The notes beneath the pieces were generated by a model. That model saw only the letters and a list, made by a program, of their open reading frames with translations, was not told the DNA's origin and made no database searches. 25,056 nucleotides of DNA from Palsa-504 sp003136255 (lineage in GTDB: Bacteria; Actinomycetota; Actinomycetes; Streptosporangiales; Streptosporangiaceae), in NCBI GenBank assembly GCA_003136255.1, contig PLDT01000137.1, positions 1 to 25,056 of the forward strand, written 5' to 3'. Shown here one piece after another: positions 1 to 7,336 of the stretch (position 1 is the stretch's first letter; each line of letters starts with the position of its first letter). Position numbers and translations under genes: made by a program.

Positions 1-873
1 GGCCGTCAGCGGTTCAGCGGTGGACAGCACCCGGCCGGACAGGGACTCACCGGCCGGCAGCACCAGGCCGCGGGCGGCGTCGGCGCCATCGCCGTCGGCG
101 TAGGTGATCGTCAGCCGGCGGCCTTCCTCGTCGGGCAGGGCGAGCACGGCCAGGTCGGCCTCGGACAGTTCCCGCGCCTGCCGGGTGATGTCGGCCAGTA
201 CCTCACCGGGTTCAGAGCCGGACAGCAGCCGGGTGGTGACCTCGGCGCTGGCTTGGATCCAGCGCTGCTGGCGGCGGGCCGCCTCGTACAGCCGGGAGTT
301 CTCGACCGCGACGGCCGCCGCGGCGCCCAGCGCCACCAGCACTGCCTCGTCGTCCTCGGTGAAGTCCCCGCCGTCGCGCTTGTCGGTCAGGTAGAGGTTG
401 CCGAACACCTCGTCCCGGATCCGCACCGGGACGCCGAGGAAGCCGCGCATCGGCGGATGCCCGCCGGGGAATCCCGATGATGCTGGGTGGGCGGCGATGT
501 CGGCCAGCCGCAGCGGCCCGGGATCATCGATCAGCAGGCCGAGCAGGCCGCGCCCCGCGGGCCAGTGATCGATCGCCTCGATCTCGTCCTGGCTCAGGCC
601 CACCGGGATGAACGCGGCCAGTTGCTTGCCTTCGCCGATGACGCCCAGCGCCCCGTAGGTCGCATCCACCAGCCGGACCGCGGTCTGCACGATCCGCCGC
701 AGCGTGGACTCAAGGTCCAGGCCGGAGCCGATGGCCACGACCGCCTCGATCAGGCCGCGCATCCGGTCCCTGGTCGCCAGCACGGCTTGCAGCCGTACCT
801 GCAGCTCGGCCAGGAGATCGTCAAGCTGCAGATGCGGAAGAAACTCCGGGCGGTTCCCAGCATCCGGTTCCAC
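1..873 (-). CDS. DevS/DosT-like GAF sensor histidine kinase, N-terminal part (runs off left edge)
   Basis: The 291 visible codons align closely with the N-terminal half of mycobacterial DevS/DosT. A short leader and coiled linker (about 15-50) precede GAF-A (about 50-195), and GAF-B begins near 215; the kinase core lies beyond the window. GAF-A keeps GHPPMRGFLG with His139 at the place of the haem-ligating His149 of M. tuberculosis DevS, so haem binding and sensing of O2, NO or CO is a fair family-based prediction. An in-frame TGA at 901-903 rules out a longer start. GTG at 871-873 is chosen because GGGAGG lies about 9 bases upstream. The gene is divergent from a full-length paralogue at 1193, with a DevR-box-like palindrome between them. 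The family call is firm; the ligand is inferred. Autokinase activity cannot be judged from this part. Confidence 0.9.
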   Translation of the reverse strand, partial: MEPDAGNRPEFLPHLQLDDLLAELQVRLQAVLATRDRMRGLIEAVVAIGSGLDLESTLRRIVQTAVRLVDATYGALGVIGEGKQLAAFIPVGLSQDEIEAIDHWPAGRGLLGLLIDDPGPLRLADIAAHPASSGFPGGHPPMRGFLGVPVRIRDEVFGNLYLTDKRDGGDFTEDDEAVLVALGAAAAVAVENSRLYEAARRQQRWIQASAEVTTRLLSGSEPGEVLADITRQARELSEADLAVLALPDEEGRRLTITYADGDGADAARGLVLPAGESLSGRVLSTAEPLTA

Positions 874-1192
874 CAGCAGATCCCTCCCGCTGACGATGCA
901 TCATAAGGCTATCCGCCGGGCCGCAGGCGGGTGCAGGCCAGTGCCAGGCCGGAAAATCACATTCATAGGGCCGAACGGCCCGTGGTGGCAGCATCCGGCC
1001 AAGCGGACAGTGGGCGCCCGGCAGAGGGTGTCCGCGGCTCTCAGCACCCACCCGAGGGCACCGGGCGGGCACGGGCGAGCCGCTTCCGGCACCGCGGGCT
1101 TGTGCCGGACTCGTTAATGCCGTTAACTGAGAGCGTGGCCGGCCCGGACCTTGCGCTTGTCGCCGCTCGTCTTGTTGACGGCGGGAGAGGTT
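874..1192. other. Divergent intergenic region between two DevS-like kinases
   Basis: No convincing gene is seen in these 319 bases. They contain a GGGCCGAACGGCCC palindrome (968-981) and a smaller inverted repeat, GTTAATGCCGTTAAC (1113-1127), with 5-bp arms. Both are plausible regulator sites for the two flanking kinase genes. Apparent ORFs here are low-complexity GC-rich frames that overlap both leaders. Confidence 0.6.
968..981. promoter_or_regulatory. DevR/DosR-box-like palindrome between divergent kinases
   Basis: GGGCCGAACGGCCC has perfect 6-bp arms around a 2-bp centre, or GGGCC-N4-GGCCC. The mycobacterial DosR box core is GGGACTNNAGTCCC, i.e. GGGNC-N4-GNCCC, which this site matches in every fixed position. 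It lies about 95 bp upstream of the minus-strand kinase start and 212 bp upstream of the plus-strand one. Binding by a DevR homologue is inferred from the motif and from the flanking kinase genes. Confidence 0.5.
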
Positions 1193-2980
1193 ATGGCAGG
1201 CGAATCGATGTCCGGGCGGATGCCGCCATCACCGGCACCCCCAGCACCCAAGGGGTCCCGCACGCGCGATGCGGATGCAGCGGGCGGTCTAGGTTTTCCT
1301 GATCTACCGCGGCTGGAACTGGATCAGCTGCTGGTGCAGCTGGCGGACCGCGCCGATGACGTGCGAGCCACGCAGGGGCGGCTGCGCGAGCTGCTGCGGG
1401 CGAATGCCCTGGTGGCCGGCGAGTTGAGCCTGCCGGTCGTGTTGCGGCGGGTCGTGGGGGCGGCCCGGGATCTTCTCGGCGCCCGGTATGTGGCGCTGGG
1501 CGTGCTTGGCCTCGACGGAGGACTGGAGCAGTTCGTGCACGCCGGCATGGACGAGGAGCTGGTCGCGAGGATCGGTGACCTGCCCACGGGCCGGGGGATC
1601 CTTGGTTTGCTGATCAGCGACCCGGTCCCGATCCGGCTTGCTGATCTCACCGCTCATCCCGCGTCGGCGGGGTTCCCGCCGGGACATCCGCCGATGCGCG
1701 GCTTCCTCGGCATCCCGGTCCGCCTCGGGGAGAAGGTCTTCGGCCACCTTTACCTGACCGAGCGTTGCGACGGCGGGGAATTTACCGCCGAGGATGAGGA
1801 GCTGGCGATCGCGCTCGCCGCGACCGCAGGCGTGGCGATCGCGAACGCGCGCCGGTTCACCGAATCCGAGCAGCGCCGCCGGTGGCTGGACGCCTCCGGC
1901 GAGCTGACGCCGTTGCTGCTTTCCAGCCAGGTGGGGGAGCCGCACGCGCTAATCGCCCAGCTCGCCGCGGCTGCCGCGGCCGCGGACTTTGCCGCGCTGG
2001 CCGTGCCGCACGGCGCGGACGAGGTAATCATCACCGGCGTATCCGGCGCGCTCACCGCGGGAATGATGAACCGGACAGCCCCGCTGGCAGGCTCGCTGGC
2101 CGGGCAGGCGATCCTCACCGGCAAGGCCAGCCTTGCCACCGGCGGCCGCCGCGAAGCGGCCGCCGCTGCGCTGAACGCCGATATCGGCCCCATGATCGTC
2201 GTCCCGCTAGCCGCCGGCGAGCAGGTCGGCGGCGCGTTGATGCTGGGCCGGCTGGCCGCAAATCCTGGATTCACCGAGACAGACCTGGACATGGCTGCAT
2301 CCTTCGCAGGCCACGCCGCTGTGACCATGGAACTCGCCCGGGCCCGCATCGACCAGATCATCCTGGCTCAGGCAGAGGACCATGACCGCATCGCAGGTGA
2401 CCTGCACGACCATGTCATCCAGGAGTTGTTTGCCCTCGGCATGACCCTCCAAGGCCACGCTGCCCGCAGCGATCGGGCCGACGCGGAACGGATCAAGGGC
2501 TATATCGACACCCTTGACGAGGCTATCGCCAATATCCGCACCAGCATTTTCGGGCTCCACCAGTCCCGGGCGGCCCCCGTCGGCCTGCACGCCCGGCTCC
2601 TGGCGATGATCGAGGAGCACACGCCGCAGCTCGGTTTCGCCGCCGCGATCCGTTTCGCCGGCCCGCTAGACCCGGGCCCGGACGCAGCCCTGGCCCACGA
2701 CATCCTCGCCGTTACCCGCGAGGCCCTGTCCAACTGCGCACGCCATGCCCACGCCACCGCCATCAGCATCTCCCTGGCGCAACAGGAAGGGCTGATCATC
2801 CTCGACGTCATCGACAACGGCCGCGGCGTCGGCACCCCCACCCGGTCCAGCGGCCTGACCAGCATGCGCGGCCGCGCCGAACGCAACGGCGGTACCTTCC
2901 AGCTCATCACCCCCGGCAGCGGCGGCACCCACCTGACCTGGACCGGCCGCCTCCGCCAGAGCAGAGCCGCGAGGAAGTAG
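1193..2980 (+). CDS. DevS/DosT-like haem-GAF sensor histidine kinase
   Basis: This is a complete 595-residue two-GAF kinase of the DevS/DosT type. GAF-A spans about 75-220 and contains PGHPPMRGFLG, with His165 matching the haem ligand of DevS. GAF-B spans about 245-385. The HisKA_3 dimerisation helix carries DLHDHVIQ, with phospho-acceptor His405. The HATPase domain (about 495-588) has N-box Asn514, the G1 box DNGRGVG (541-547) and SSGLTSMRGRAE. All catalytic motifs are intact, so it should phosphorylate a NarL/DevR-type regulator; none is in view. Start choice is uncertain. ATG 1193 has GGGAGAGG only 2 bases upstream, while ATG 1208 has a weaker GGCAGG at better spacing; a TTG at 1151 is also in frame. 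It is transcribed away from its partial paralogue at 1-873. Confidence 0.93.
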   Translation: MAGESMSGRMPPSPAPPAPKGSRTRDADAAGGLGFPDLPRLELDQLLVQLADRADDVRATQGRLRELLRANALVAGELSLPVVLRRVVGAARDLLGARYVALGVLGLDGGLEQFVHAGMDEELVARIGDLPTGRGILGLLISDPVPIRLADLTAHPASAGFPPGHPPMRGFLGIPVRLGEKVFGHLYLTERCDGGEFTAEDEELAIALAATAGVAIANARRFTESEQRRRWLDASGELTPLLLSSQVGEPHALIAQLAAAAAAADFAALAVPHGADEVIITGVSGALTAGMMNRTAPLAGSLAGQAILTGKASLATGGRREAAAAALNADIGPMIVVPLAAGEQVGGALMLGRLAANPGFTETDLDMAASFAGHAAVTMELARARIDQIILAQAEDHDRIAGDLHDHVIQELFALGMTLQGHAARSDRADAERIKGYIDTLDEAIANIRTSIFGLHQSRAAPVGLHARLLAMIEEHTPQLGFAAAIRFAGPLDPGPDAALAHDILAVTREALSNCARHAHATAISISLAQQEGLIILDVIDNGRGVGTPTRSSGLTSMRGRAERNGGTFQLITPGSGGTHLTWTGRLRQSRAARK

Positions 2981-3010
2981 TCGGCGAGACGCGCGGATAG
3001 GGGCCGTCAC

Positions 3011-3024
3011 GGGACATTGGGCCT
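3011..3024 (+). promoter_or_regulatory. DevR-box-like site upstream of alcohol dehydrogenase relic
   Basis: GGGACATTGGGCCT agrees with a GGGACTTTCGGCCC-type core at 11 of 14 positions and keeps both half-sites (GGGAC, GGCC). It lies 30 bp after the kinase stop and about 80 bp before the first recognisable alcohol dehydrogenase residues. It looks like the surviving promoter of a gene whose body was mostly deleted. Inferred from motif only. Confidence 0.4.
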
Positions 3025-3079
3025 GCCTGCGAGGGACGTTCGCCTCTGCCGGCCGAATTGTCGCCAAAACACCGCGGCA

Positions 3080-3334
3080 ATGATATCCCGACAGAAGCGG
3101 AGATTGACCCTGCACCTGGAGGACCAGTGGACCAGGGACATTACCATCACGACCGGCCTGGTCGACGCGTACTCCACGCCGACACTGCTGCGCCTTCTGG
3201 CCAGCCACCACATCGACGCCGGACGGTTTGTCACCCACCGCTTCGCGCTGGATGAGTTCGACAAGGCCTACGATGTATTCGCCAGGCCAGCTGACACCGG
3301 AGCGCTCAAGGTCGTCCTGAGCCGTAGCGTTTAA
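3080..3334 (+). pseudogene. C-terminal relic of a zinc-dependent alcohol dehydrogenase
   Basis: From about 3101 the frame reads LHLEDQWTRDITITTG..., then STPTLLRLL, FVTHRFALDEFDKAYDVF and ALKVVLS, ending at TAA 3332-3334. This is clearly collinear with the last ~75 residues of the dehydrogenase ending at 5903 (DEQWIRDITITTG ... GALKVVLS). The catalytic zinc domain and Rossmann fold are absent, and no assembly gap is present here, so this appears to be a real truncated copy rather than a scaffold break. An ATG at 3080 could still allow translation of an ~84-residue peptide, but no dehydrogenase activity is possible. It retains a DevR-like box upstream (3011-3024), as does the intact-looking copy at 4451. 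Confidence 0.75.
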
Positions 3335-3349
3335 TGCTGCGGGCTTCCT

Positions 3350-3541
3350 AAGATCGGCCGCTCGCTGCGCCAGCGGGGCCTGATCATCGCCCGCGGCGAT
3401 CAGGCCCCGCAGCTTCTGGTATTCCGTAGCGTCGATATCACCGCGGGCTAGCCGCTCGTCCAGTAGTCCGCGCGCGTCCGCTCCGCTGCGGCGCTCGTGG
3501 GCGCCTCGATCGCCGCGGCGCTGCTCGTGCTGCCTTGTCAT
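3350..3541 (-). pseudogene. Possible SHOCT-domain gene or remnant
   Basis: Reading from ATG 3541 on the minus strand, residues 25-52 (3386-3469) spell GLLDERLARGDIDATEYQKL followed by RGLIAAGD, a good match to the SHOCT C-terminal motif of small actinobacterial membrane proteins. The usual N-terminal transmembrane segments are missing; the first 24 residues are charged and Arg-rich, and an in-frame TAG lies just upstream. The open frame continues to 2666, but that part is antisense to the dehydrogenase relic and the kinase, so I treat it as a shadow. A strong hairpin at 3373-3410 falls inside the motif. It is probably a gene fragment; a small cytosolic SHOCT protein is the alternative. Confidence 0.35.
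3373..3410. terminator. Strong GC hairpin, terminator-like
   Basis: GCGGGGCCTGAT pairs perfectly with ATCAGGCCCCGC. After a CAT bulge, CGCC pairs with GGCG around a CGC loop. It begins 39 bp after the stop of the dehydrogenase relic, so it may have terminated that transcript. No U-tract follows, which is common in high-GC actinobacteria. It also overlaps the SHOCT-like coding stretch on the other strand. Confidence 0.45.
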
Positions 3542-3589
3542 CAGGCGGCTCTAAACGCGGCGGCCGAGTGACGGAGGTCCCGTTAGGGG

Positions 3590-3603
3590 GTGACTTCTGG
3601 CCG
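3590..3603 (+). promoter_or_regulatory. Weak DevR-box-like site
   Basis: GTGACTTCTGGCCG keeps GACTT and GGCC of the box seen at 4374 and matches the mycobacterial core GGGACTTTAGTCCC at about 9 of 14 positions. It lies 92 bp upstream of the small membrane protein at 3696. It is weaker than the other boxes and counts only as part of the local set. Confidence 0.3.
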
Positions 3604-3695
3604 TGACGGGTGCGCCCGGGTGGGCGGCAGACTCCAGGTAACAAGCTGAAACAGGCGGGCCGGACCGGCCCCCTCAGCTAGAAGGAGACATTCTG

Positions 3696-4203
3696 ATGCG
3701 CCGCTATTCTTCCCATCTGACCGTCATCGTGGGGTTCGCCGCCGCGGTGATCTTGCTGGCCGCGGGGGGGCTGCTGACGTGGGGTTCGGCTTACGTGCAC
3801 AACACCGTGCAGGGCCAGCTGTCCTCGCAGCAGATCTTCTTCCCGCCCAAGGCCGCGTTCGCGAACCCCAAGGCCGGCACCGAGATCACCCCGAGCATGA
3901 TTCCCAGCGTCTCGCAGTACGCCGGGCAGCAGATGCTGACCGGGCAGCAGGCCGAGGCCTACGCTGACCACTTCATCGCCGTCCACCTGTCCGAGATCGG
4001 CGGCGGCAAGACCTACTCCCAGCTGTCCACCGAGGCGATCGCGCAGCCGAAGAACGTGGCCCTGGCCGGCGAGGTGGCGACGGTGTTCAAGGGCACCACG
4101 CTGCGCAGCATGCTGCTGAACGCNNCTGGCTCTGGGCCGCCGGCCCGAGATCACCCACGAGGCCATCCCAGCCACCGGGCCCACGCCGGCCAAGACCGCC
4201 TAA
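3696..4203 (+). CDS. Small membrane protein of unknown function (interrupted by gap 4124-4125)
   Basis: ATG 3696 follows a strong ribosome site (GAAGGAGA, about 8 bases upstream). The first 142 residues contain one N-terminal transmembrane helix (about 9-31, VIVGFAAAVILLAAGGLLTW). A polar extracytoplasmic region follows, with FFPPKAAFANPKAGTEITPSMI and a conserved-looking TTLRSMLLN just before the gap. After the gap, the plausible C-terminus is LALGRRPEITHEAIP...KTA, stopping at TAA 4201-4203 in a frame that does not match across two Ns. Related actinobacterial proteins of this layout, as I remember them, have one or two further helices where the gap lies, so sequence is missing there. I do not know a function. 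A weak DevR-like box upstream and the neighbouring kinases suggest hypoxia/NO-linked expression. Confidence 0.7.
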
Positions 4204-4260
4204 CCCCGGCCCGGCCAACCTGGCCCGACCGCAACACACGCACAGCACCATCGGCAACTA

Positions 4261-4296
4261 CCTCCGGCCAGCGCCCATCAGGGTGCTGGCCGGAGG
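4261..4296 (+). terminator. Strong hairpin terminator
   Basis: CTCCGGCCAGC pairs with GCTGGCCGGAG (perfect 11-bp arms, 12 with the outer C-G pair). The stem extends inward through GCCC/GGGT with one G-U pair to an ATCA tetraloop, giving a stem of about 16 bp. It lies 57 bp after the stop at 4203 and ends 154 bp before the next start. There is no U-tract. It most likely ends the membrane protein transcript. Confidence 0.7.
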
Positions 4297-4373
4297 AGCG
4301 TCCAGCGATGAACACGCATCACGTCAGAAGGCTGCCGGTGACTGGCGCAAACCGCCAGCTGATCGGCCAGAAA

Positions 4374-4387
4374 TGGACTTTCGGCCC
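4374..4387 (+). promoter_or_regulatory. DevR-box-like site upstream of alcohol dehydrogenase operon
   Basis: TGGACTTTCGGCCC matches the mycobacterial core GGGACTTTAGTCCC at 11 of 14 positions. It lies 63 bp upstream of the ATG at 4451, a normal place for an activator box. It probably controls the dehydrogenases and the CBS-BON gene together. Binding is inferred. Confidence 0.5.
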
Positions 4388-4450
4388 TGGCCCGCGGCTG
4401 CGTTCACGGGCAGGCTTGGGAGCAGAACTTAACCAGCAGGTGGAGGCAGC

Positions 4451-5260
4451 ATGAGAGCCCTCGTTTACCACGGTCCCGGCCGCAAGTCCTGGGACGAGGT
4501 ACCCGACCCCGAGATCACCGATGACGGCGACATTATCGTGCAGGTGGATGCGACCACGATCTGCGGTACCGACCTGCACATTCTCAAGGGCGACCTGCCT
4601 GAGGTGCGCAACGGCCGGATTCTGGGTCACGAGGCGGTCGGGACCGTCGACGAGGTCGGCGACGGCGTCCGTACGCTCACGCCGGGCGACCGTGTGCTGG
4701 TCTCCAGCGTCAGCGCGTGCGGGACATGCCGGTTCTGCCGCGAGGCCCGCTACGGGCAGTGCCAGTCCGGCGGCGGCTGGGTCCTCGGCCACTCGATCGA
4801 CGGCACCCAGGCCGAGTACGTTCGCGTGCCGTTCGCCGACACCTCCACGTTCCGGGTACCCGACGGCGCGGCCGACGAGGAGATCCTCATGCTGGCCGAC
4901 ATCCTCCCCACCGCCTATGAGGTGGGTGTGCTCAACGGGCAGGTCCAACCGGGCGACACGGTCGTCGTGGTCGGCGCCGGCCCCATCGGGCTCTCCGCCA
5001 TACTCGGCGCTCAGCTGTACTCGCCGAGCCGGATCATCGCCGTCGACCTGGCCGACGCCCGTCTCGAGGCGGCGAAGTTGTTCGGCGCCGACCTGATGGT
5101 CAACAACGCCAGGGAAGACGCCGTCGCCTTCGTGCGGGACCTGACCGACGGGCTCGGAGCGGACGTGGCCATCGAGGCGGTCGGTGTACCGGCCAGCTTC
5201 GAGTTGTGCACCGAGCTCGTGCGGCCCGGTGGTCACGTGGCCAACATCGGCGTGCACGGC
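4451..5260 (+). CDS. Zinc-dependent alcohol dehydrogenase, copy 1 (3' end lost in gap)
   Basis: The medium-chain zinc dehydrogenase family is clear. The catalytic zinc site has Cys38 (TICGTDLH) and GHEAVG with His60/Glu61. The structural zinc cysteines are 90, 93, 96 and 104 (SACGTCRFCREARYGQC). The NAD(P)-binding Rossmann motif is VGAGPIG (174-180). The start is ATG 4451, preceded by GGAGG at 4 bases' spacing. The 270 codons stop at the gap 5261-5262; the family is normally about 340-350 residues, so about 75 C-terminal residues are missing. The expected reaction is reversible NAD(P)-linked oxidation of an alcohol to an aldehyde or ketone; the substrate is unknown. It heads a probable operon with copy 2 and the CBS-BON gene. 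The gap is flanked by repeats, so copy number is not certain. Confidence 0.88.
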
Positions 5261-5262
5261 NN

Positions 5263-5903
5263 AGGAGATCCTCATGCTGGCCGACGTTCTGCCCACCGGC
5301 TACGAGGTCGGCGTCCTGGCCGGAGGCGTGCGTCCGGGCGATGTCGTCGCCGTCGTCGGGGCCGGCCCGGTTGGCTTGGCGGCGATCGCGTGCGCGCGGC
5401 TGTTCAGCCCGAGCCACATTGTCGCCATCGACTTGTCCGACGCCCGGCTGGAAGCGGCCAAGTACTTCGGCGCTGACGTGATCGTGAACAACTCCCGCGA
5501 GGACCCGCTGAGGGTCATCAGGGACCTGACCGGGGACCTGGCCGGGCGGCTCGGCGCGGACGTGTCCATCGAGGCCGTCGGGCTCCCGGCCACGTTCGAG
5601 CTGGCGGTCAAGCTGGTCCGGCCGGGTGGCCGGATCGCGAACATCGGCGTGCACGGCGGAGCCGTCTCGCTGCGCCTGGACGAACAGTGGATCAGGGACA
5701 TAACGATCACCACGGGCCTGAAGGACACCTCCTCCACCCCGACCCTGATGCGCCTGGTCACCAACGGCCAGATTGACGCCAAGCGGTTCATCACCCATCG
5801 CTTCGGCCTGGATCAGTTTGAAGAGGCGTACGACGTGTTCGCCAACGCCGCCACCACCGGCGCGCTCAAGGTCGTCCTCAGCCCGCCCGAAACGGGACGA
5901 TAG
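5263..5903 (+). CDS. Zinc-dependent alcohol dehydrogenase, copy 2 (5' end lost in gap)
   Basis: The frame from 5265 begins at EILMLADVLPTGYEVGV, which aligns with residue 144 of copy 1. It continues through VVGAGPVGLAA (the Rossmann motif) and IAVDL-like IAIDLSDARLEAAKYFGAD to a normal family C-terminus, LKVVLSPPETGR, stopping at TAG 5901-5903. The catalytic zinc domain (about 143 residues) is missing at the gap. The two copies are similar but not identical (ILPTAYEVGVLNGQV versus VLPTGYEVGVLAGGV), so they are true paralogues rather than one gene read twice. The stop is 2 bp before the CBS-BON start, so the two are probably translationally coupled. Cofactor binding is retained in the visible part; activity of the whole gene cannot be judged. 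Confidence 0.85.
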
Positions 5904-5905
5904 CG

Positions 5906-6553
5906 ATGAAGACAAGCGTCAAGGACGCCATGACCACTCAGGTCGTGGCGGTCAAGCTCGGCGCATCATTCAATGAGATGGCCGCTCGGCTCCGTCAGTC
6001 CCGGGTGAGCGCGTTTCCGGTCATCGACGATGACATGAAGGTGATCGGGGTGGTCTCCGAGGCCGACATGCTGGCCAGGAAGGTGCTGAGCACCGGCATG
6101 CTCCACCGGGGGGAGCAGCAGAAGACCGAGGACCTCACCGCGGGCGACCTGATGACTCATCCGGCGATAACCGTCTCACCAGAAGATTCGGTCGAGGTGG
6201 CCGCCCGGCTGATGTATACCCTCCAGGTCAAGCGACTCCCCGTCACCGACCCCAGCGGCCGGCTCGCCGGGATCATCAGCCGGACCGACGTCCTGGCGGT
6301 CTTCGACCGCTCCGATGAGGAGATCCGCAAGGAGGTCACCGACGACGTGATCTGTCAGGAGTTCGGGGCCGCCCCGCGCCAGTTCACGGTGGCGGTTCAG
6401 GCGGGCGTCGTGACCCTGGAGGGTAAAGCGGAGACCGCCGCGCTGGGCCGCGTCATCGTGCGCAAGGTCCGGCACGTTCGGGGTGTCGTCGCCGTCCGCG
6501 ATCGCCTCAGCTACCCCGACGCCGACGCCAGCATCGCCGGCCCCGGCTTCTGA
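5906..6553 (+). CDS. CBS-CBS-BON domain protein
   Basis: This complete protein of 215 residues has CBS 1 (about 4-60, VKDAMTTQVVAVKLGASF ... GVVSEADML), CBS 2 (about 80-135, DLMTHPAITVSPEDSVEVAA ... GIISRTDVL) and a C-terminal BON domain (about 145-205, FTVAVQAGVVTLEGKAET). Paired CBS domains usually bind adenine nucleotides. BON domains often contact membranes or other proteins, but no signal peptide is present here. Related CBS proteins such as Hrp1 belong to the DosR regulon in mycobacteria, consistent with the DevR-like box at the head of this operon. The start follows the upstream stop by 2 bp. The domain calls are firm; the regulatory role is inference. Confidence 0.9.
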   Translation: MKTSVKDAMTTQVVAVKLGASFNEMAARLRQSRVSAFPVIDDDMKVIGVVSEADMLARKVLSTGMLHRGEQQKTEDLTAGDLMTHPAITVSPEDSVEVAARLMYTLQVKRLPVTDPSGRLAGIISRTDVLAVFDRSDEEIRKEVTDDVICQEFGAAPRQFTVAVQAGVVTLEGKAETAALGRVIVRKVRHVRGVVAVRDRLSYPDADASIAGPGF

Positions 6554-6575
6554 CCCGAAGACAAATGAGACCGCA

Positions 6576-7336
6576 ATGAGCACCACGCAGCTAGTTCAAC
6601 CGGCTGGCGGCCGACACCGAGGCGCGGCGGATCTGCCGTGACCCGTCGCCGGATCAGGTGGCGTTGCTCGCGTTGTCGGACGGCGAGGTGGTCGGCTGCG
6701 CCAGCCACATCACCACCGGTGAGCGAGTACCTGGCCGCCAGAGCGGTGCGGCGGAGATCGCGTTCGCGGTAGTCGATCACATGCACCACCGTGGCATCGC
6801 CACCTTGCTGCTCGAACATCAGCACCGCGCGGGGACGTCCCTGACTTCGCTGATATCAGGGCCGGGGAAGCCCGCACGCTGGCACACGAATTCCTCCGCC
6901 AGGCACCTGCCGGGGGCTGGCTTTCCCCGGCCAGACGACCGACCTTCTAGGCTGCTACGGAATCCTGCTGGCCGACGCCGAAGACGCTCGCGACCGTCGC
7001 CGCGCGAGCGGCCGGCACCGAGGTGATCATCAAGGTCGCGGCTGACCGCACCTTCGGCCCGCTGGTAACGTTCGGGCTCGGCGGCGCCCGGCTCGCGCCG
7101 CTGACCGACACGGACGCGGACCAGCTGGTCCGGGACGTTGGTCCGGGGGGGNNGGGGGGGCGTACCTGCGCGACCTGCTGCTGCGGGTCTCGCGGCTCGC
7201 CGACGACCTGCCCGAAGTCACCAACCTTGACCTCAGCCCGGTCACCGCCTGGCCAGACGGAGCCATCGTCATGGCCGCGCGGATCAAGGTCGCACCCTAC
7301 GAGCCGCAGGATCCCTTCCTGCGCAAGCTGCGCTGA
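6576..7336 (+). pseudogene. Decayed GNAT/acyl-CoA synthetase (NDP-forming) fusion gene
   Basis: Pieces of a large two-domain enzyme (normally about 800-900 residues) survive in the right order within 0.76 kb. They are a GNAT acetyltransferase stretch (about 6595-6830, DQVALLALSDGEVVGCASH ... HHRGIATLLLEH), a linker with GGWLSP and GQTTDLLGCYGILLAD, and the ATP-grasp C-terminus (EVIIKVAADRTFGPLVTFGL ... LPEVTNLDLSPVTAWPDGA, ending LRKLR at TGA 7334-7336). ATG 6576 leads to only about 21 codons in another frame. One base is missing at about 6927, between LSP and GQTT, and another frame change precedes 7020. The central CoA-binding/ligase region is gone, apart from any loss in the gap at 7152-7153. 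Intact relatives join acetyl-CoA metabolism to protein acetylation. The lesions away from the gap make this a real pseudogene. Confidence 0.8.

Noticed and set aside
1151..1192. TTG start for the second DevS-like kinase
   Set aside because: No ribosome site is seen upstream of TTG 1151, and the added 14 residues have no family similarity.
2666..3385. Long minus-strand reading frame continuing past the SHOCT-like motif
   Set aside because: It is antisense to the dehydrogenase relic and the kinase 3' end, and its composition is that of a high-GC shadow frame.
7132..7145. GGGACGTTGGTCCG, which looks like a DevR box
   Set aside because: It lies inside the coding remnant of the acyl-CoA synthetase (DQLVRDVG) and beside an untrustworthy poly-G gap; no gene starts downstream.
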